Source: LH-M37 sp965602855 (GTDB lineage Bacteria > Pseudomonadota > Gammaproteobacteria > SZUA-229). From it: a DNA stretch of 11,473 bases. The position numbers were made by a program, and so were the translations under genes. The notes below the pieces were generated by a model. It saw nothing but the letters and a program-made list of their open reading frames with translations, did no database searches and was not told where the DNA came from. The first letter of the stretch is position 1. Each line of letters begins with the position of its first letter. The stretch is from NCBI GenBank assembly GCA_965602855.1, contig CBFCZV010000052.1, positions 1 to 11,473 on the forward strand. Direction: 5' to 3'. Below, piece after piece: positions 1-6,855 of this stretch.

Positions 1-525
1 ATGAGTGAAAATAAAATTCTATTTGCTGGGCCACTCGGTGTTGGTGTTACTACAGTGATAAAAAATATCAGTGATATTGATCCAGCCATTAAAAAAGAAA
101 CAGTCAATAATGCTGAGAATATCGAAATGACTGTTGAGATGGATTACGGCGTACTGAAGCTGGATACAGGTGATCAAATACATTTGTATGGCGTGTCTGA
201 CAGAGAAACGGTAAAACTGGTTAGTGAAACTCTCAGTAAAAACTGCATAGGTATGGTTCTTTTAATTAATAACACTGACGTCGAGCCAATTAGATGTATG
301 CTTCAAAATATTGAGTATTATCAGGAGCTGGTAGATAAAGAAGCTATCGCTGTTGGGCTGACAAAATATGATGATAGCCCGGTACCGGATATCAATGAAT
401 TCCATGTTGCACTCAGAGAAGCAAAACTACATATCCCGGTTTTTTCCGTTAATACACATGATAAGCATGACATCATTACCCTGATTAAGGCTATGTTGTA
501 TAACCTGGATTCAGGAGTTAATTGA
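1..525 (+). CDS. Small GTPase-like protein (COG2229/MglA-like fold) with degenerate nucleotide-binding motifs
   Basis: A 174-residue single-domain protein with the outline of the small bacterial GTPases related to MglA and SRP-receptor beta. A P-loop-like segment GPLGVGVTT lies at residues 10-18, a conserved threonine and TVEMDYG at 44-50, an HLYG strand at 61-64, a hydrophobic MVLLINN strand at 85-91, a G4-like TKYD at 121-124 and VPVFSV-type G5 strand (IPVFSV) at 145-150. Functional members carry GxGAGKTT, a PGQER-type switch II and (N/T)KxD. Here the Walker A lysine is Val16 and the switch II segment is VSDRE (65-69), so GTP hydrolysis, and perhaps GTP binding, is doubtful. The family is often linked to polarity or motility regulation together with roadblock/MglB partners, but no partner is visible here. 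The ATG sits on the first base of the window, so upstream neighbours, the promoter and a possible longer start cannot be seen. The reading frame is intact, which argues for a pseudo-GTPase rather than a decayed gene. Confidence 0.75.
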   Translation: MSENKILFAGPLGVGVTTVIKNISDIDPAIKKETVNNAENIEMTVEMDYGVLKLDTGDQIHLYGVSDRETVKLVSETLSKNCIGMVLLINNTDVEPIRCMLQNIEYYQELVDKEAIAVGLTKYDDSPVPDINEFHVALREAKLHIPVFSVNTHDKHDIITLIKAMLYNLDSGVN

Positions 526-612
526 ATACAGGATTTCTGCTTCACCTCGGCATTATCGTTCGCGTTTTTACGTTACAATTCCCTTCTTTATTTGAATAAG
601 TCTCACTGACCA

Positions 613-1950
613 ATGCGCCGCCATATCCGCCGAACTAAACATCGATTGCTTAACCGTACCAGCTGGCGTACGCGCCTGATTTTTTGGTTGGGTGCAATTC
701 TTGTTGGTGTAGTTGCGGCGATCTTTGCTCTGCTGGGTGAGTTTGCTGACCACGCTTTCCGTGAATACATTGCAGCTACGCCGTGGTTGCCTTTCATCGT
801 TACGCCTCTAGGTTTTGTCTTGATTAGCTGGCTGACGCGCAGTTTCTTTGCGGGAGCAGAGGGCAGTGGTATTCCACAAACATTGGTGGCGATTGAACGA
901 ACTGGTGAAAGTTTGTGCAAGCGTCTGCTATCGGTTCGTATTGCTATTGGTAAATTTGTGCTGACGGTGCTGGGTTTGTTTGTCGGTGGTTCGATTGGTC
1001 GTGAAGGCCCAACAGTGCATATTGGTGCAGCGATTATGTATTCCATTGGCAGGCATATGCACGTGCCTGCGCGTTATCTCGAGCGTGGTTTGATTTTGAC
1101 TGGTGGTGGCGCTGGTGTGGCCGCGGCTTTTAATACACCGCTGGCGGGGATTATGTTTGCCATTGAAGAAATGGCGCGTTCTTTTGATCGACGTAACAGT
1201 ACTATGATGTTGATTGGTGTTGTACTCGCAGGCATGGTTGCGATTGTTGTGCATCAGGATAATTATAATTATTACGGTACTTCGCCCGCGCATCTTGATT
1301 TTGGTTTTGTCTGGCTGGCGGTGCTGGTCTGTGGTGTGATCGGTGGTGTGCTGGGTGGTGGCTTTAGTCAGTTTTTGATTTCGGCTTCAACATGGTTGCG
1401 ACCTTTTATGCCCGCACATGCGCTCAAGATTGCTTTTGCCTGTGGATTGGTTGTTGCCTTTCTTGGCCTTGTTAGCGGTGGCGTTATTTATGGCACGGGT
1501 TATATCGAAGCGAAACAGATTGTGAGTTGTGCGGGTGTGGCTACGTGTACAACAGAAACGGGTGTGTTCTATCCCTTCCTTAAAATCCTGGCGACCATCG
1601 CGACTTATCTGAGCGGTATACCCGGTGGCATTTTTGCACCTTCTTTAGCGAGTGGTGCAGGTCTGGGTGCAAACATCGCGGCTTATTTCCCCATTGAACT
1701 GGCATCGGTGATTGTGGTGTTGGGTATGGTGGGTTATTTTTCTGCCGTGGTGCAAACACCGATCACGGCTTTTATTATCGTTATGGAAATGACCGATAAT
1801 CAGGATCTGGTGTTGGCGATGATGGCGACTTCCCTGATTGCTACCGGTACTTCAAAATTGATTTGTAAGAAGTCGATTTATTTTGCGCTAGCGGAAAACT
1901 TTCTGGCAAATTTGAAAATGAGTGAACCTGAGATTAAGGCGAAGTCTTAA
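613..1950 (+). CDS. CLC-family chloride channel / Cl-/H+ antiporter
   Basis: A 445-residue multi-pass inner-membrane protein of the CLC family. All selectivity-filter signatures are present: GSGIP at 84-88, GREGP at 129-133 with the gating glutamate Glu131, GGIFAP at 338-343, and a tyrosine (Tyr423) where E. coli ClcA has its central Tyr445. FAIEEM at 182-187 supplies Glu186, matching the internal proton glutamate Glu203 of ClcA, so the protein is predicted to be a Cl-/H+ exchanger and not a passive channel. There is no C-terminal CBS pair, so it is a ClcA-sized bacterial form. The N-terminus is strongly basic (RRHIRRTKHR), consistent with a cytoplasmic end. An in-frame TGA at 607-609 precedes the ATG, so this is the earliest possible start. 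No good Shine-Dalgarno sequence is visible. TACAAT at 574-579 could be a -10 box, but no -35 accompanies it. Likely roles are acid resistance or anion homeostasis. Confidence 0.93.
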   Translation: MRRHIRRTKHRLLNRTSWRTRLIFWLGAILVGVVAAIFALLGEFADHAFREYIAATPWLPFIVTPLGFVLISWLTRSFFAGAEGSGIPQTLVAIERTGESLCKRLLSVRIAIGKFVLTVLGLFVGGSIGREGPTVHIGAAIMYSIGRHMHVPARYLERGLILTGGGAGVAAAFNTPLAGIMFAIEEMARSFDRRNSTMMLIGVVLAGMVAIVVHQDNYNYYGTSPAHLDFGFVWLAVLVCGVIGGVLGGGFSQFLISASTWLRPFMPAHALKIAFACGLVVAFLGLVSGGVIYGTGYIEAKQIVSCAGVATCTTETGVFYPFLKILATIATYLSGIPGGIFAPSLASGAGLGANIAAYFPIELASVIVVLGMVGYFSAVVQTPITAFIIVMEMTDNQDLVLAMMATSLIATGTSKLICKKSIYFALAENFLANLKMSEPEIKAKS

Positions 1951-1951
1951 T

Positions 1952-2569
1952 TTATTTATTTCTTTTCAGCAAAACATACACCGCACCCGTGCCACCATCT
2001 TTAGGTTGTGCGCTACAAAAAGCCAGCACTGTTGGTGCTGCGCGTAACCAGCGATTGACCATTGGTTTGATTACCGGTTTTTTACCGGGTGAGCTGTAGC
2101 CTTTGCCGTGTACGATGATGATGTTGCGGCTGCCATCGGCTTCACATTCAGCTAAAAATTCCAGCAAATAGTTACGTGCGGCATCAACGGTCATACCGTG
2201 CAGGTCGATGCTGTTGTCGATTTGAAATTTTCCTTTGCGTAATTTTTTCAGCGTATCCGGTGTGATGCCGTCACGGGAATAAAGTAGTTGATCGGGGCAG
2301 TCATCGACGGGAGCGTCTGAGAAAACATCGTTGATATCGGGGCGTTCATCATGGCTGCGAATTTTGATGTTTTTACGCGCAGGGTTTGTCTGGGCTTTAT
2401 TGTCCTGCTTGATGGGTTTCACGTCCTGCATAGCTTCCTGAAATAACGAAGCTTCGTCGATGATCTCTTCATTGGTTTCTGCTGCCTCAGATTGTTCCTG
2501 CCAGGCGTCATACCAGTTCTTTTTGCCGTCTTTTTTTGAATCATCCTGCATGGGTTGTGGCCACATCAT
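1952..2569 (-). CDS. Smr-domain protein (putative endonuclease, SmrA/SmrB-like)
   Basis: A 205-residue protein with a C-terminal Smr domain (about residues 118-203) and a roughly 115-residue polar, acidic N-terminal extension of low complexity. Smr signatures are clear: IDLHGM at 121-126, VHGKG at 153-157 and GGTGA at 192-196. Stand-alone Smr proteins of proteobacteria (E. coli SmrA/YdaL and SmrB/YfcN) are small nucleases. SmrB cleaves mRNA at collided ribosomes, while other Smr domains nick DNA. Which activity applies here cannot be read from sequence, although HGKG followed by an SSPGKKP loop looks more like the YdaL side (inference). The gene runs opposite to its neighbours: its stop lies one base from the CLC stop and its start 39 bases from surE. 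Two ATG codons stand in tandem at the start and a third lies at residue 7. The ribosome site is weak (GAG about 13 bases upstream), so the exact start is uncertain. Confidence 0.88.
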   Translation of the reverse strand: MMWPQPMQDDSKKDGKKNWYDAWQEQSEAAETNEEIIDEASLFQEAMQDVKPIKQDNKAQTNPARKNIKIRSHDERPDINDVFSDAPVDDCPDQLLYSRDGITPDTLKKLRKGKFQIDNSIDLHGMTVDAARNYLLEFLAECEADGSRNIIIVHGKGYSSPGKKPVIKPMVNRWLRAAPTVLAFCSAQPKDGGTGAVYVLLKRNK

Positions 2570-2608
2570 GTAATATAGTCAGCTCTATTTTAACGATGAT
2601 TTTGTTTC

Positions 2609-3370
2609 ATGCACATATTATTAAGCAACGATGACGGTTACCTTGCTCCGGGGTTGCGGATACTGGCGGAGGCGTTGAGCAAGTTGCACACGGTCTCAGT
2701 GGTAGCACCGGACCGTAATCGTAGCGCTGCCAGTAATTCCCTGACGCTGGAGCAACCGTTGCGAGCTTCTGTGGGAGATAACGGCTTTACCTGTGTTAAC
2801 GGTACGCCTACTGATTGTGTGCATCTGGCGATTACCGGTTTGCTGAAGTCTGAGCCGGATATTGTGATTTCGGGCATTAATGATGGCGCCAATATGGGCG
2901 ATGATGTGCTGTATTCAGGTACGGTTGCCGCGGCGATGGAAGGTCGTTTTTTGGGCTTGCCCGCGATTGCTGTTTCTATGGGATCTTATGAGCCGCAACA
3001 TTTTGAGAGTGCCGCCAAAGCGATTGTGCAGATTGTTGATCAGTTGCAACAGCAGCCGTTGACGCAGGATAGTATTTTGAATGTGAATGTACCCGATCTA
3101 CCCTGGCATGAGATCAAAGGCATCAAGGCCACGCGTCTGGGCAATCGACATAAATCGGAAGGCGTGATCAAACAGACTGATCCACGTGGTGAGCCAGTGT
3201 ACTGGGTAGGGCCACCGGGCAAAACGCAGGATGCGGGTGAGGGCACTGATTTTCATGCGGTCGAGCACGGCTTTATTTCGATGACTCCTTTGCAGATTGA
3301 TTTAACCCGATATGATAGCCTTCAGGGTTTGGGCGAGTGGCTGGATACAGCTTCGTTCTTCAATTCATAA
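2609..3370 (+). CDS. surE: 5'/3'-nucleotidase SurE
   Basis: A cytoplasmic metal-dependent phosphatase that removes phosphate from nucleoside 5'- and 3'-monophosphates and contributes to stationary-phase survival. The 253-residue length equals that of E. coli SurE. The family signature is intact: ILLSNDDGYLAPG at 3-15 with metal ligands Asp8 and Asp9, APDRNRSAASNSLTL at 33-47 with metal ligand Ser39, VNGTPTDCVH at 63-72, and SGINDGANMGDDVLYSGTV at 88-106 with metal ligand Asn91. It is the first gene of the surE-pcm-yqaA-nlpD-rpoS run and is divergent from the smr gene. The 39-base gap must hold the promoters of both genes, or they lie inside the coding regions. I could not pick out a convincing -35/-10 pair or a strong ribosome site. 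pcm follows after 54 bases. Confidence 0.97.
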   Translation: MHILLSNDDGYLAPGLRILAEALSKLHTVSVVAPDRNRSAASNSLTLEQPLRASVGDNGFTCVNGTPTDCVHLAITGLLKSEPDIVISGINDGANMGDDVLYSGTVAAAMEGRFLGLPAIAVSMGSYEPQHFESAAKAIVQIVDQLQQQPLTQDSILNVNVPDLPWHEIKGIKATRLGNRHKSEGVIKQTDPRGEPVYWVGPPGKTQDAGEGTDFHAVEHGFISMTPLQIDLTRYDSLQGLGEWLDTASFFNS

Positions 3371-3424
3371 CAATAACGACAACAAAGAACTGGCTAAATG
3401 CAAAGAAGTATTCAAGGTATAGGA

Positions 3425-4066
3425 ATGACGTCGCAGCGCACGCGTGACCGTCTGATCGAGCGCCTGCGTGAGAAGGGCATTACTGACGAGCGTGTGCTGG
3501 AAGTCATGCGCACCACGCCCCGGCATTTATTTATTGATGAGGCGCTGGCACATCGTGCTTATGAGGATTCGTCTTTACCTATTAGTCAGGGGCAAACCAT
3601 TTCACAGCCTTATATTGTGGCAAAAATGACCGAGTTGTTGCTGCAACCCAAGGTGCCGGATTTTGTGCTCGAAGTGGGTACCGGCTCAGGTTATCAGTCA
3701 GCAGTGTTGTCGCGTCTGGTAGCCAAGGTTTATACCGTAGAGCGCATCAGTACTTTGTTAGACAGGGCGAGAGAAGTACACCGCGAGATTGGGCTACGCA
3801 ATATTTACAGCAAGCACAGTGATGGCTCCTGGGGCTGGCCTGAGAATGGTCCGTACCCGGCGATTATGGTTACAGCCGCACCTGAGAAAGTCCCTGAATC
3901 ATTATTGGAGCAGCTAACCGTGGGTGGCCGTATGGTGATACCTGTAGGTTCGATTTCTGGCGATCAGCAGTTGAAACTGATTACTCGTGTTTCTGCAATA
4001 GATTTTGAGGAACGGACGCTGGATGCTGTGCGTTTTGTGCCATTGCTCAATGGCTCGGTACGATAG
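3425..4066 (+). CDS. pcm: Protein-L-isoaspartate O-methyltransferase
   Basis: Repairs age-damaged proteins by S-adenosylmethionine-dependent methylation of L-isoaspartyl residues, allowing their return to aspartate. The 213-residue form begins MTSQRTRDRL, the same opening as Pseudomonas Pcm. Motifs visible: QGQTISQPY at 55-63 with the active-site serine Ser60, the SAM-binding VLEVGTGSGY at 81-90, TVERI at 104-108, VTAAPEKVP at 149-157, GGRMVIPVG at 167-175 and the C-terminal VRFVPLLNG at 202-210. An upstream in-frame ATG at 3398 would add nine residues. I prefer 3425 because the family starts there and AAGG lies about eight bases before it. The stop is two bases from the next start, indicating translational coupling to the membrane gene. 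Confidence 0.96.
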   Translation: MTSQRTRDRLIERLREKGITDERVLEVMRTTPRHLFIDEALAHRAYEDSSLPISQGQTISQPYIVAKMTELLLQPKVPDFVLEVGTGSGYQSAVLSRLVAKVYTVERISTLLDRAREVHREIGLRNIYSKHSDGSWGWPENGPYPAIMVTAAPEKVPESLLEQLTVGGRMVIPVGSISGDQQLKLITRVSAIDFEERTLDAVRFVPLLNGSVR

Positions 4067-4068
4067 TT

Positions 4069-4641
4069 ATGCTATTTAAAGGGTTGTATAACAAATGTAT
4101 GCAGATGGCGGCGCATCCCAATGCGGAGCGTTATCTGGCTGGCGTCAGTATTTTCGAGTCCATCTTTTTCCCCGTGCCGACGGCTTTGATGGTAGCACCG
4201 ATGGCGGTGGCCAGGCCGGAACGTGCACTGCGAATTGCAACTATAGCGACTGTCACTTCCGTGTTTGGTGGCTTATTTGGCTATATGCTGGGTTACTTTG
4301 CTATTGGCTGGATTGAGCCAGTGTTGCACGATGTGGGTTACTGGGAGAAGTACACAATGGCGCAGGAGTGGTTTAAAGAATGGGGCTTCTGGTCTGTGGT
4401 GGTGGCGGGTTTCTCTCCCATCCCCTTTAAATTATTCACCATTACCGCTGGTGCTTTTGCTATGTCGTTGCCGGTATTTTTGCTGGCGGCACTGGTTGGG
4501 CGTTCCGCACATTTCTTTCTGGTCGCATTTCTGATGGCCTGGGCAGGGCCAAAACTGGAGCCAACGGTTCGCCGCTATATAGAATGGCTGGGCTGGTTTA
4601 CTGTGTTGGCGATTGCAGCTGCTATCTATTTCCATCGTTGA
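4069..4641 (+). CDS. YqaA/DedA-like inner-membrane protein (VTT/SNARE-associated family)
   Basis: A 190-residue integral membrane protein. Hydrophobic stretches lie at about 23-46, 54-80, 107-140 (probably re-entrant plus helix), 145-159 and 172-188. The pattern FESIFFPVPTALM at 29-41 and FSPIPFKLFTITAGAF at 115-130, followed by GRSAHFF at 144-150, matches the YqaA branch of the DedA family. DedA proteins are proposed proton-coupled lipid-carrier or phospholipid translocases; E. coli YqaA itself has no settled role, so none is assigned here. The ATG begins two bases after the pcm stop and the stop lies three bases before the nlpD start, with no strong ribosome site of its own. It is therefore embedded in the pcm-nlpD operon and probably translated by coupling. 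E. coli has no gene between pcm and nlpD; several other gammaproteobacteria carry one of this kind (recalled, not checked). Confidence 0.85.
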   Translation: MLFKGLYNKCMQMAAHPNAERYLAGVSIFESIFFPVPTALMVAPMAVARPERALRIATIATVTSVFGGLFGYMLGYFAIGWIEPVLHDVGYWEKYTMAQEWFKEWGFWSVVVAGFSPIPFKLFTITAGAFAMSLPVFLLAALVGRSAHFFLVAFLMAWAGPKLEPTVRRYIEWLGWFTVLAIAAAIYFHR

Positions 4642-4644
4642 GAT

Positions 4645-5547
4645 ATGCTTCGTAAGCTCGGATTAATCTTTTTTCTTCATGCACTGCTGGCAGGCTGCAC
4701 TTCCACGCGTTTTAACTGGAATCCTGATGATTATTCGGTCGCTTCTGGTGATACCTTGTACTCCATCGCCTGGCGTTATGAGATAGATCCTGATGATCTG
4801 GCAAAATGGAATCAGTTATCACCACCTTACGTAATTCGCCCCGGTGATCGTCTGCATACCAGAGAGTCGGATAGTCGTGAGGCAGGCAGGCCAGAACAGA
4901 GGCGGCAGATGCAGGTCACAGAAATTGAGGTGAGGCGTGGTGATACGCTGTTTTCTTTGGCCAGGGAAAATAATTTGAGTGTAGCCAGACTGGCGGCGAT
5001 TAATGGTCTGAAAAAGCCTTATGTGATCAATCCCGGTCAAATTTTGCGTTTGAAGGGCCATTCTGTCGCAAATCCAGTTAGAACAGCAGGGCAAAAAATT
5101 ACATCGGGTAAAACAACAGCGCGGGTTACGCGGCCGGTTATCAGCACAATAAAATCACCCGTGGAAACCAACCGTAGCGTGAACTGGCAATGGCCGGTTA
5201 AGGGTAAACTGGTTGCTCGCTTCAATAAACGTAAAAATAATGCCAAAGGTATCGACATTTCGGGGCGTGAAGGCAAGCAGATCAGCGCGGCATCGGCTGG
5301 AAAAGTGGTTTATAGCGGTAATGGTTTGATTAGTTACGGCAATCTGGTGATTATCAAACATAGTCGCTCTTATCTCAGCGCTTATGCGCACAATAAAAAG
5401 CTGCTGGTTAAGGAGGGCGAGATGGTAAAAGCTGGCCAGAAAATTGCAGAATTGGGTAAAACGGGTACAGAAAAACCAAAATTACACTTTGAAATTCGTA
5501 AAAATGGCAAACCTGTCGACCCTCTGAAGTATCTTCCTCGTAGTTGA
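4645..5547 (+). CDS. nlpD: Outer-membrane lipoprotein NlpD, LytM-type amidase activator
   Basis: A 300-residue lipoprotein. Residues 1-17 form a lipoprotein signal with lipobox LLAGC and lipidated Cys18. Asn/Trp at the +2/+3 positions are absent (Thr19, Ser20) and no +2 Asp is present, consistent with outer-membrane sorting. Two LysM peptidoglycan-binding domains follow at about 30-72 (SGDTLYSIAWRY) and 94-137 (RGDTLFSLAREN), then a linker, then an M23/LytM domain at about 182-298. Two of the four expected zinc ligands are missing: position 200 is Ala and 279 is Lys, while Asp204, His249 and His281 remain. This matches E. coli NlpD, which is not a hydrolase but activates the septal amidase AmiC (known for the family). 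The gene starts three bases after the membrane gene. In E. coli a promoter for rpoS lies within nlpD; whether one does here cannot be shown. Confidence 0.95.
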   Translation: MLRKLGLIFFLHALLAGCTSTRFNWNPDDYSVASGDTLYSIAWRYEIDPDDLAKWNQLSPPYVIRPGDRLHTRESDSREAGRPEQRRQMQVTEIEVRRGDTLFSLARENNLSVARLAAINGLKKPYVINPGQILRLKGHSVANPVRTAGQKITSGKTTARVTRPVISTIKSPVETNRSVNWQWPVKGKLVARFNKRKNNAKGIDISGREGKQISAASAGKVVYSGNGLISYGNLVIIKHSRSYLSAYAHNKKLLVKEGEMVKAGQKIAELGKTGTEKPKLHFEIRKNGKPVDPLKYLPRS

Positions 5548-5788
5548 TTGTCTTATCTCAAACCACAATATCATGTGGTTAGGCGTTCAATCGTAAAGTT
5601 AATTTTAATTAATTCAAATAAATCCTTGCTTTACAAGGATATTTAGTGATATAAATTTTTTTAACTTGTGGGTTGTTTTAGAAGTGGCCTGTAAGTATCT
5701 GGAAACAAAGGATTTTGGATGGGGTTCCAGACAAGCACTAAAAATGCGAAAACAAAAATAAAAACGTATTTGGATGAGGGGAATAAAA
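5548..5788 (+). promoter_or_regulatory. nlpD-rpoS intergenic region, likely rpoS mRNA leader
   Basis: A 241-base A+T-rich gap with no gene. Three perfect 7-bp stems are visible: 5561-5567 with 5574-5580 (6-base loop), 5622-5628 with 5634-5640 (loop CTTTA), and 5698-5704 with 5725-5731 (20-base loop). None is followed by a T-run, so none looks like a terminator. From about 5738 to 5766 the strand is almost all A broken by single other bases, a composition resembling Hfq distal-face (ARN/AAN) sites. The ribosome site GAGGGG (5776-5781) is strong and well spaced. In E. coli the long rpoS leader folds over the start and is opened by Hfq-bound small RNAs. Comparable control here is inference. Confidence 0.5.
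5626..5655 (+). promoter_or_regulatory. Weak candidate promoter for rpoS
   Basis: TTGCTT at 5626-5631 and TATAAA at 5650-5655 are 18 bases apart. The -10 matches the sigma-70 consensus at five of six positions, the -35 at three. It would give a leader of about 125 bases. The region is A+T rich, so such matches arise by chance. Confidence 0.25.
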
Positions 5789-6787
5789 ATGAGAGAAGCT
5801 ACGTTAGAGAGCGACAATAATATTGGTGATGTTGGTGTGTTGATGCACGATGTTGATGATGCTGAAGTGGTCGAAGAGGATTTTGAAGCTGCCAAAGAGA
5901 AAGTGGCTGCTAAAAAACCTTCCGAAGCTATAACTGGCAGGGTTAATCGAAAAGAACTCGATGCTACGCGTTTGTATCTGAGAGAAATCGAAGGTTCACC
6001 GTTATTAACTGCTGAAGAAGAAGTTTACTATTCCCGCCTGTCCCTGAAGGGCGATATGGAAGCCCGCAAGAAAATGATCGAATGCAATCTGCGTTTGGTG
6101 GTTAAAATTGCCCGTCGCTATATGAACCGTGGCCTGGCGCTGCTTGATCTGATCGAAGAAGGTAATCTGGGTTTGATCCGTGCGGTTGAGAAATTTGATC
6201 CTGAGAAGGGTTTCCGTTTCTCTACTTACGCTACCTGGTGGATTCGTCAGACTATCGAACGTGCGCTGATGAACCAGACACGTACTATTCGTCTGCCTAT
6301 TCACGTTATTAAAGAATTAAACGTTTATCTGCGTGCTGCTCGCAAACTTGAGCAAACCATGGATAAAGAGCCTAGCGCCGAAGACATCGCCAAAATGCTG
6401 GACAAACCAGTGGCCAATGTTGAGAAAATGCTGGGTCTGCGTGATCGCGTGACATCGGTTGATGTACCGGTCGGTGCGGAAAATGATCGTCCCTTGCTTG
6501 AAATCGTTGCTGATGAGCGCGTTCAGGCTCCACCAGAAATGCTACAGAACGAAGATGTAATGGCGAATCTGGGTGTCTGGATGGATCAGCTCGATGAAAA
6601 ACAACGTGAAGTGCTGGTACGACGTTTTGGTTTGCACAACCATGAACGTACTACGCTGGAAGATGTGGGTCGTGAACTGGGTGTGACTCGTGAACGAGTT
6701 CGTCAGATTCAGATGGATGCACTGAAACAGCTACGCAAAATTCTTGAAAGTCAGGGTTTCTCTGAAGAGCTGTTATTTCAGGATTAA
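5789..6787 (+). CDS. rpoS: RNA polymerase sigma factor RpoS (sigma-38)
   Basis: The stationary-phase and general-stress sigma factor, 332 residues from this start (E. coli 330). Region 1.2 begins at DATRLYLREIEGSPLL (58-73). Region 2 holds NLRLVVKIARRY (100-111), LDLIEEGNLGLIRAVEKFD (119-137) and the -10-recognising TYATWWIRQTIERA (146-159). Region 3.0 has IRLPIHVIKELN (167-178), with Lys175 equivalent to E. coli Lys173, a residue needed for promoter choice and RssB-ClpXP recognition. Region 4.2 is the helix-turn-helix TLEDVGRELGVTRERVRQIQ (289-308), contacting the -35. The ATG at 5789 is preferred to the in-frame ATG at 5774, because the latter overlaps the ribosome site GAGGGG (5776-5781), which sits seven bases before 5789. 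The preserved Lys175 and the long structured leader suggest post-transcriptional control as in E. coli. An intrinsic terminator follows. Confidence 0.97.
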   Translation: MREATLESDNNIGDVGVLMHDVDDAEVVEEDFEAAKEKVAAKKPSEAITGRVNRKELDATRLYLREIEGSPLLTAEEEVYYSRLSLKGDMEARKKMIECNLRLVVKIARRYMNRGLALLDLIEEGNLGLIRAVEKFDPEKGFRFSTYATWWIRQTIERALMNQTRTIRLPIHVIKELNVYLRAARKLEQTMDKEPSAEDIAKMLDKPVANVEKMLGLRDRVTSVDVPVGAENDRPLLEIVADERVQAPPEMLQNEDVMANLGVWMDQLDEKQREVLVRRFGLHNHERTTLEDVGRELGVTRERVRQIQMDALKQLRKILESQGFSEELLFQD

Positions 6788-6822
6788 TGATTAGTTAAAA
6801 TAAAAAAAAGGCGCATGACTTG

Positions 6823-6855
6823 ACCGGGTGGTTCGTTGAACTACCCGGTTTTTTT
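6823..6855 (+). terminator. Intrinsic terminator of rpoS
   Basis: A 12-bp stem (6823-6834 with 6838-6849, one G-T wobble) with loop GTT is followed by a run of seven T that begins at the last stem base (6849-6855). The run overlaps the stop codon of the convergent gene (TTA on the + strand at 6854-6856). Confidence 0.9.

Noticed and set aside
603..1293. Minus-strand open frames opposite the CLC gene
   Set aside because: Their translations are low-complexity reflections of the CLC codons and no ribosome site supports them.
2570..2608. Divergent promoters between smr and surE
   Set aside because: A+T-rich hexamers occur (for example TATAGT at 2574-2579), but none has a partner at 16-18 bases, so no promoter is called.
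3398..3424. Upstream ATG adding nine residues to Pcm
   Set aside because: The family begins at MTSQRT and the ribosome site is better for 3425, though 3398 cannot be fully excluded.
4095..4534. Two + strand open frames inside the yqaA gene
   Set aside because: They overlap a gene with clear membrane-family motifs and their translations are rich in Cys, Trp and Arg with no family resemblance.
4645..5547. NlpD as an active M23 endopeptidase
   Set aside because: Zinc-ligand positions 200 (Ala) and 279 (Lys) are substituted, as in E. coli NlpD, so activator is the better call.
5561..5580. Hairpin after nlpD as a transcription terminator
   Set aside because: A 7-bp stem without a following T-run; read-through into rpoS is more likely.
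5774..5788. Earlier in-frame ATG for rpoS
   Set aside because: It overlaps the ribosome site GAGGGG at 5776-5781, which is ideally placed for the ATG at 5789; the family length also fits 5789.
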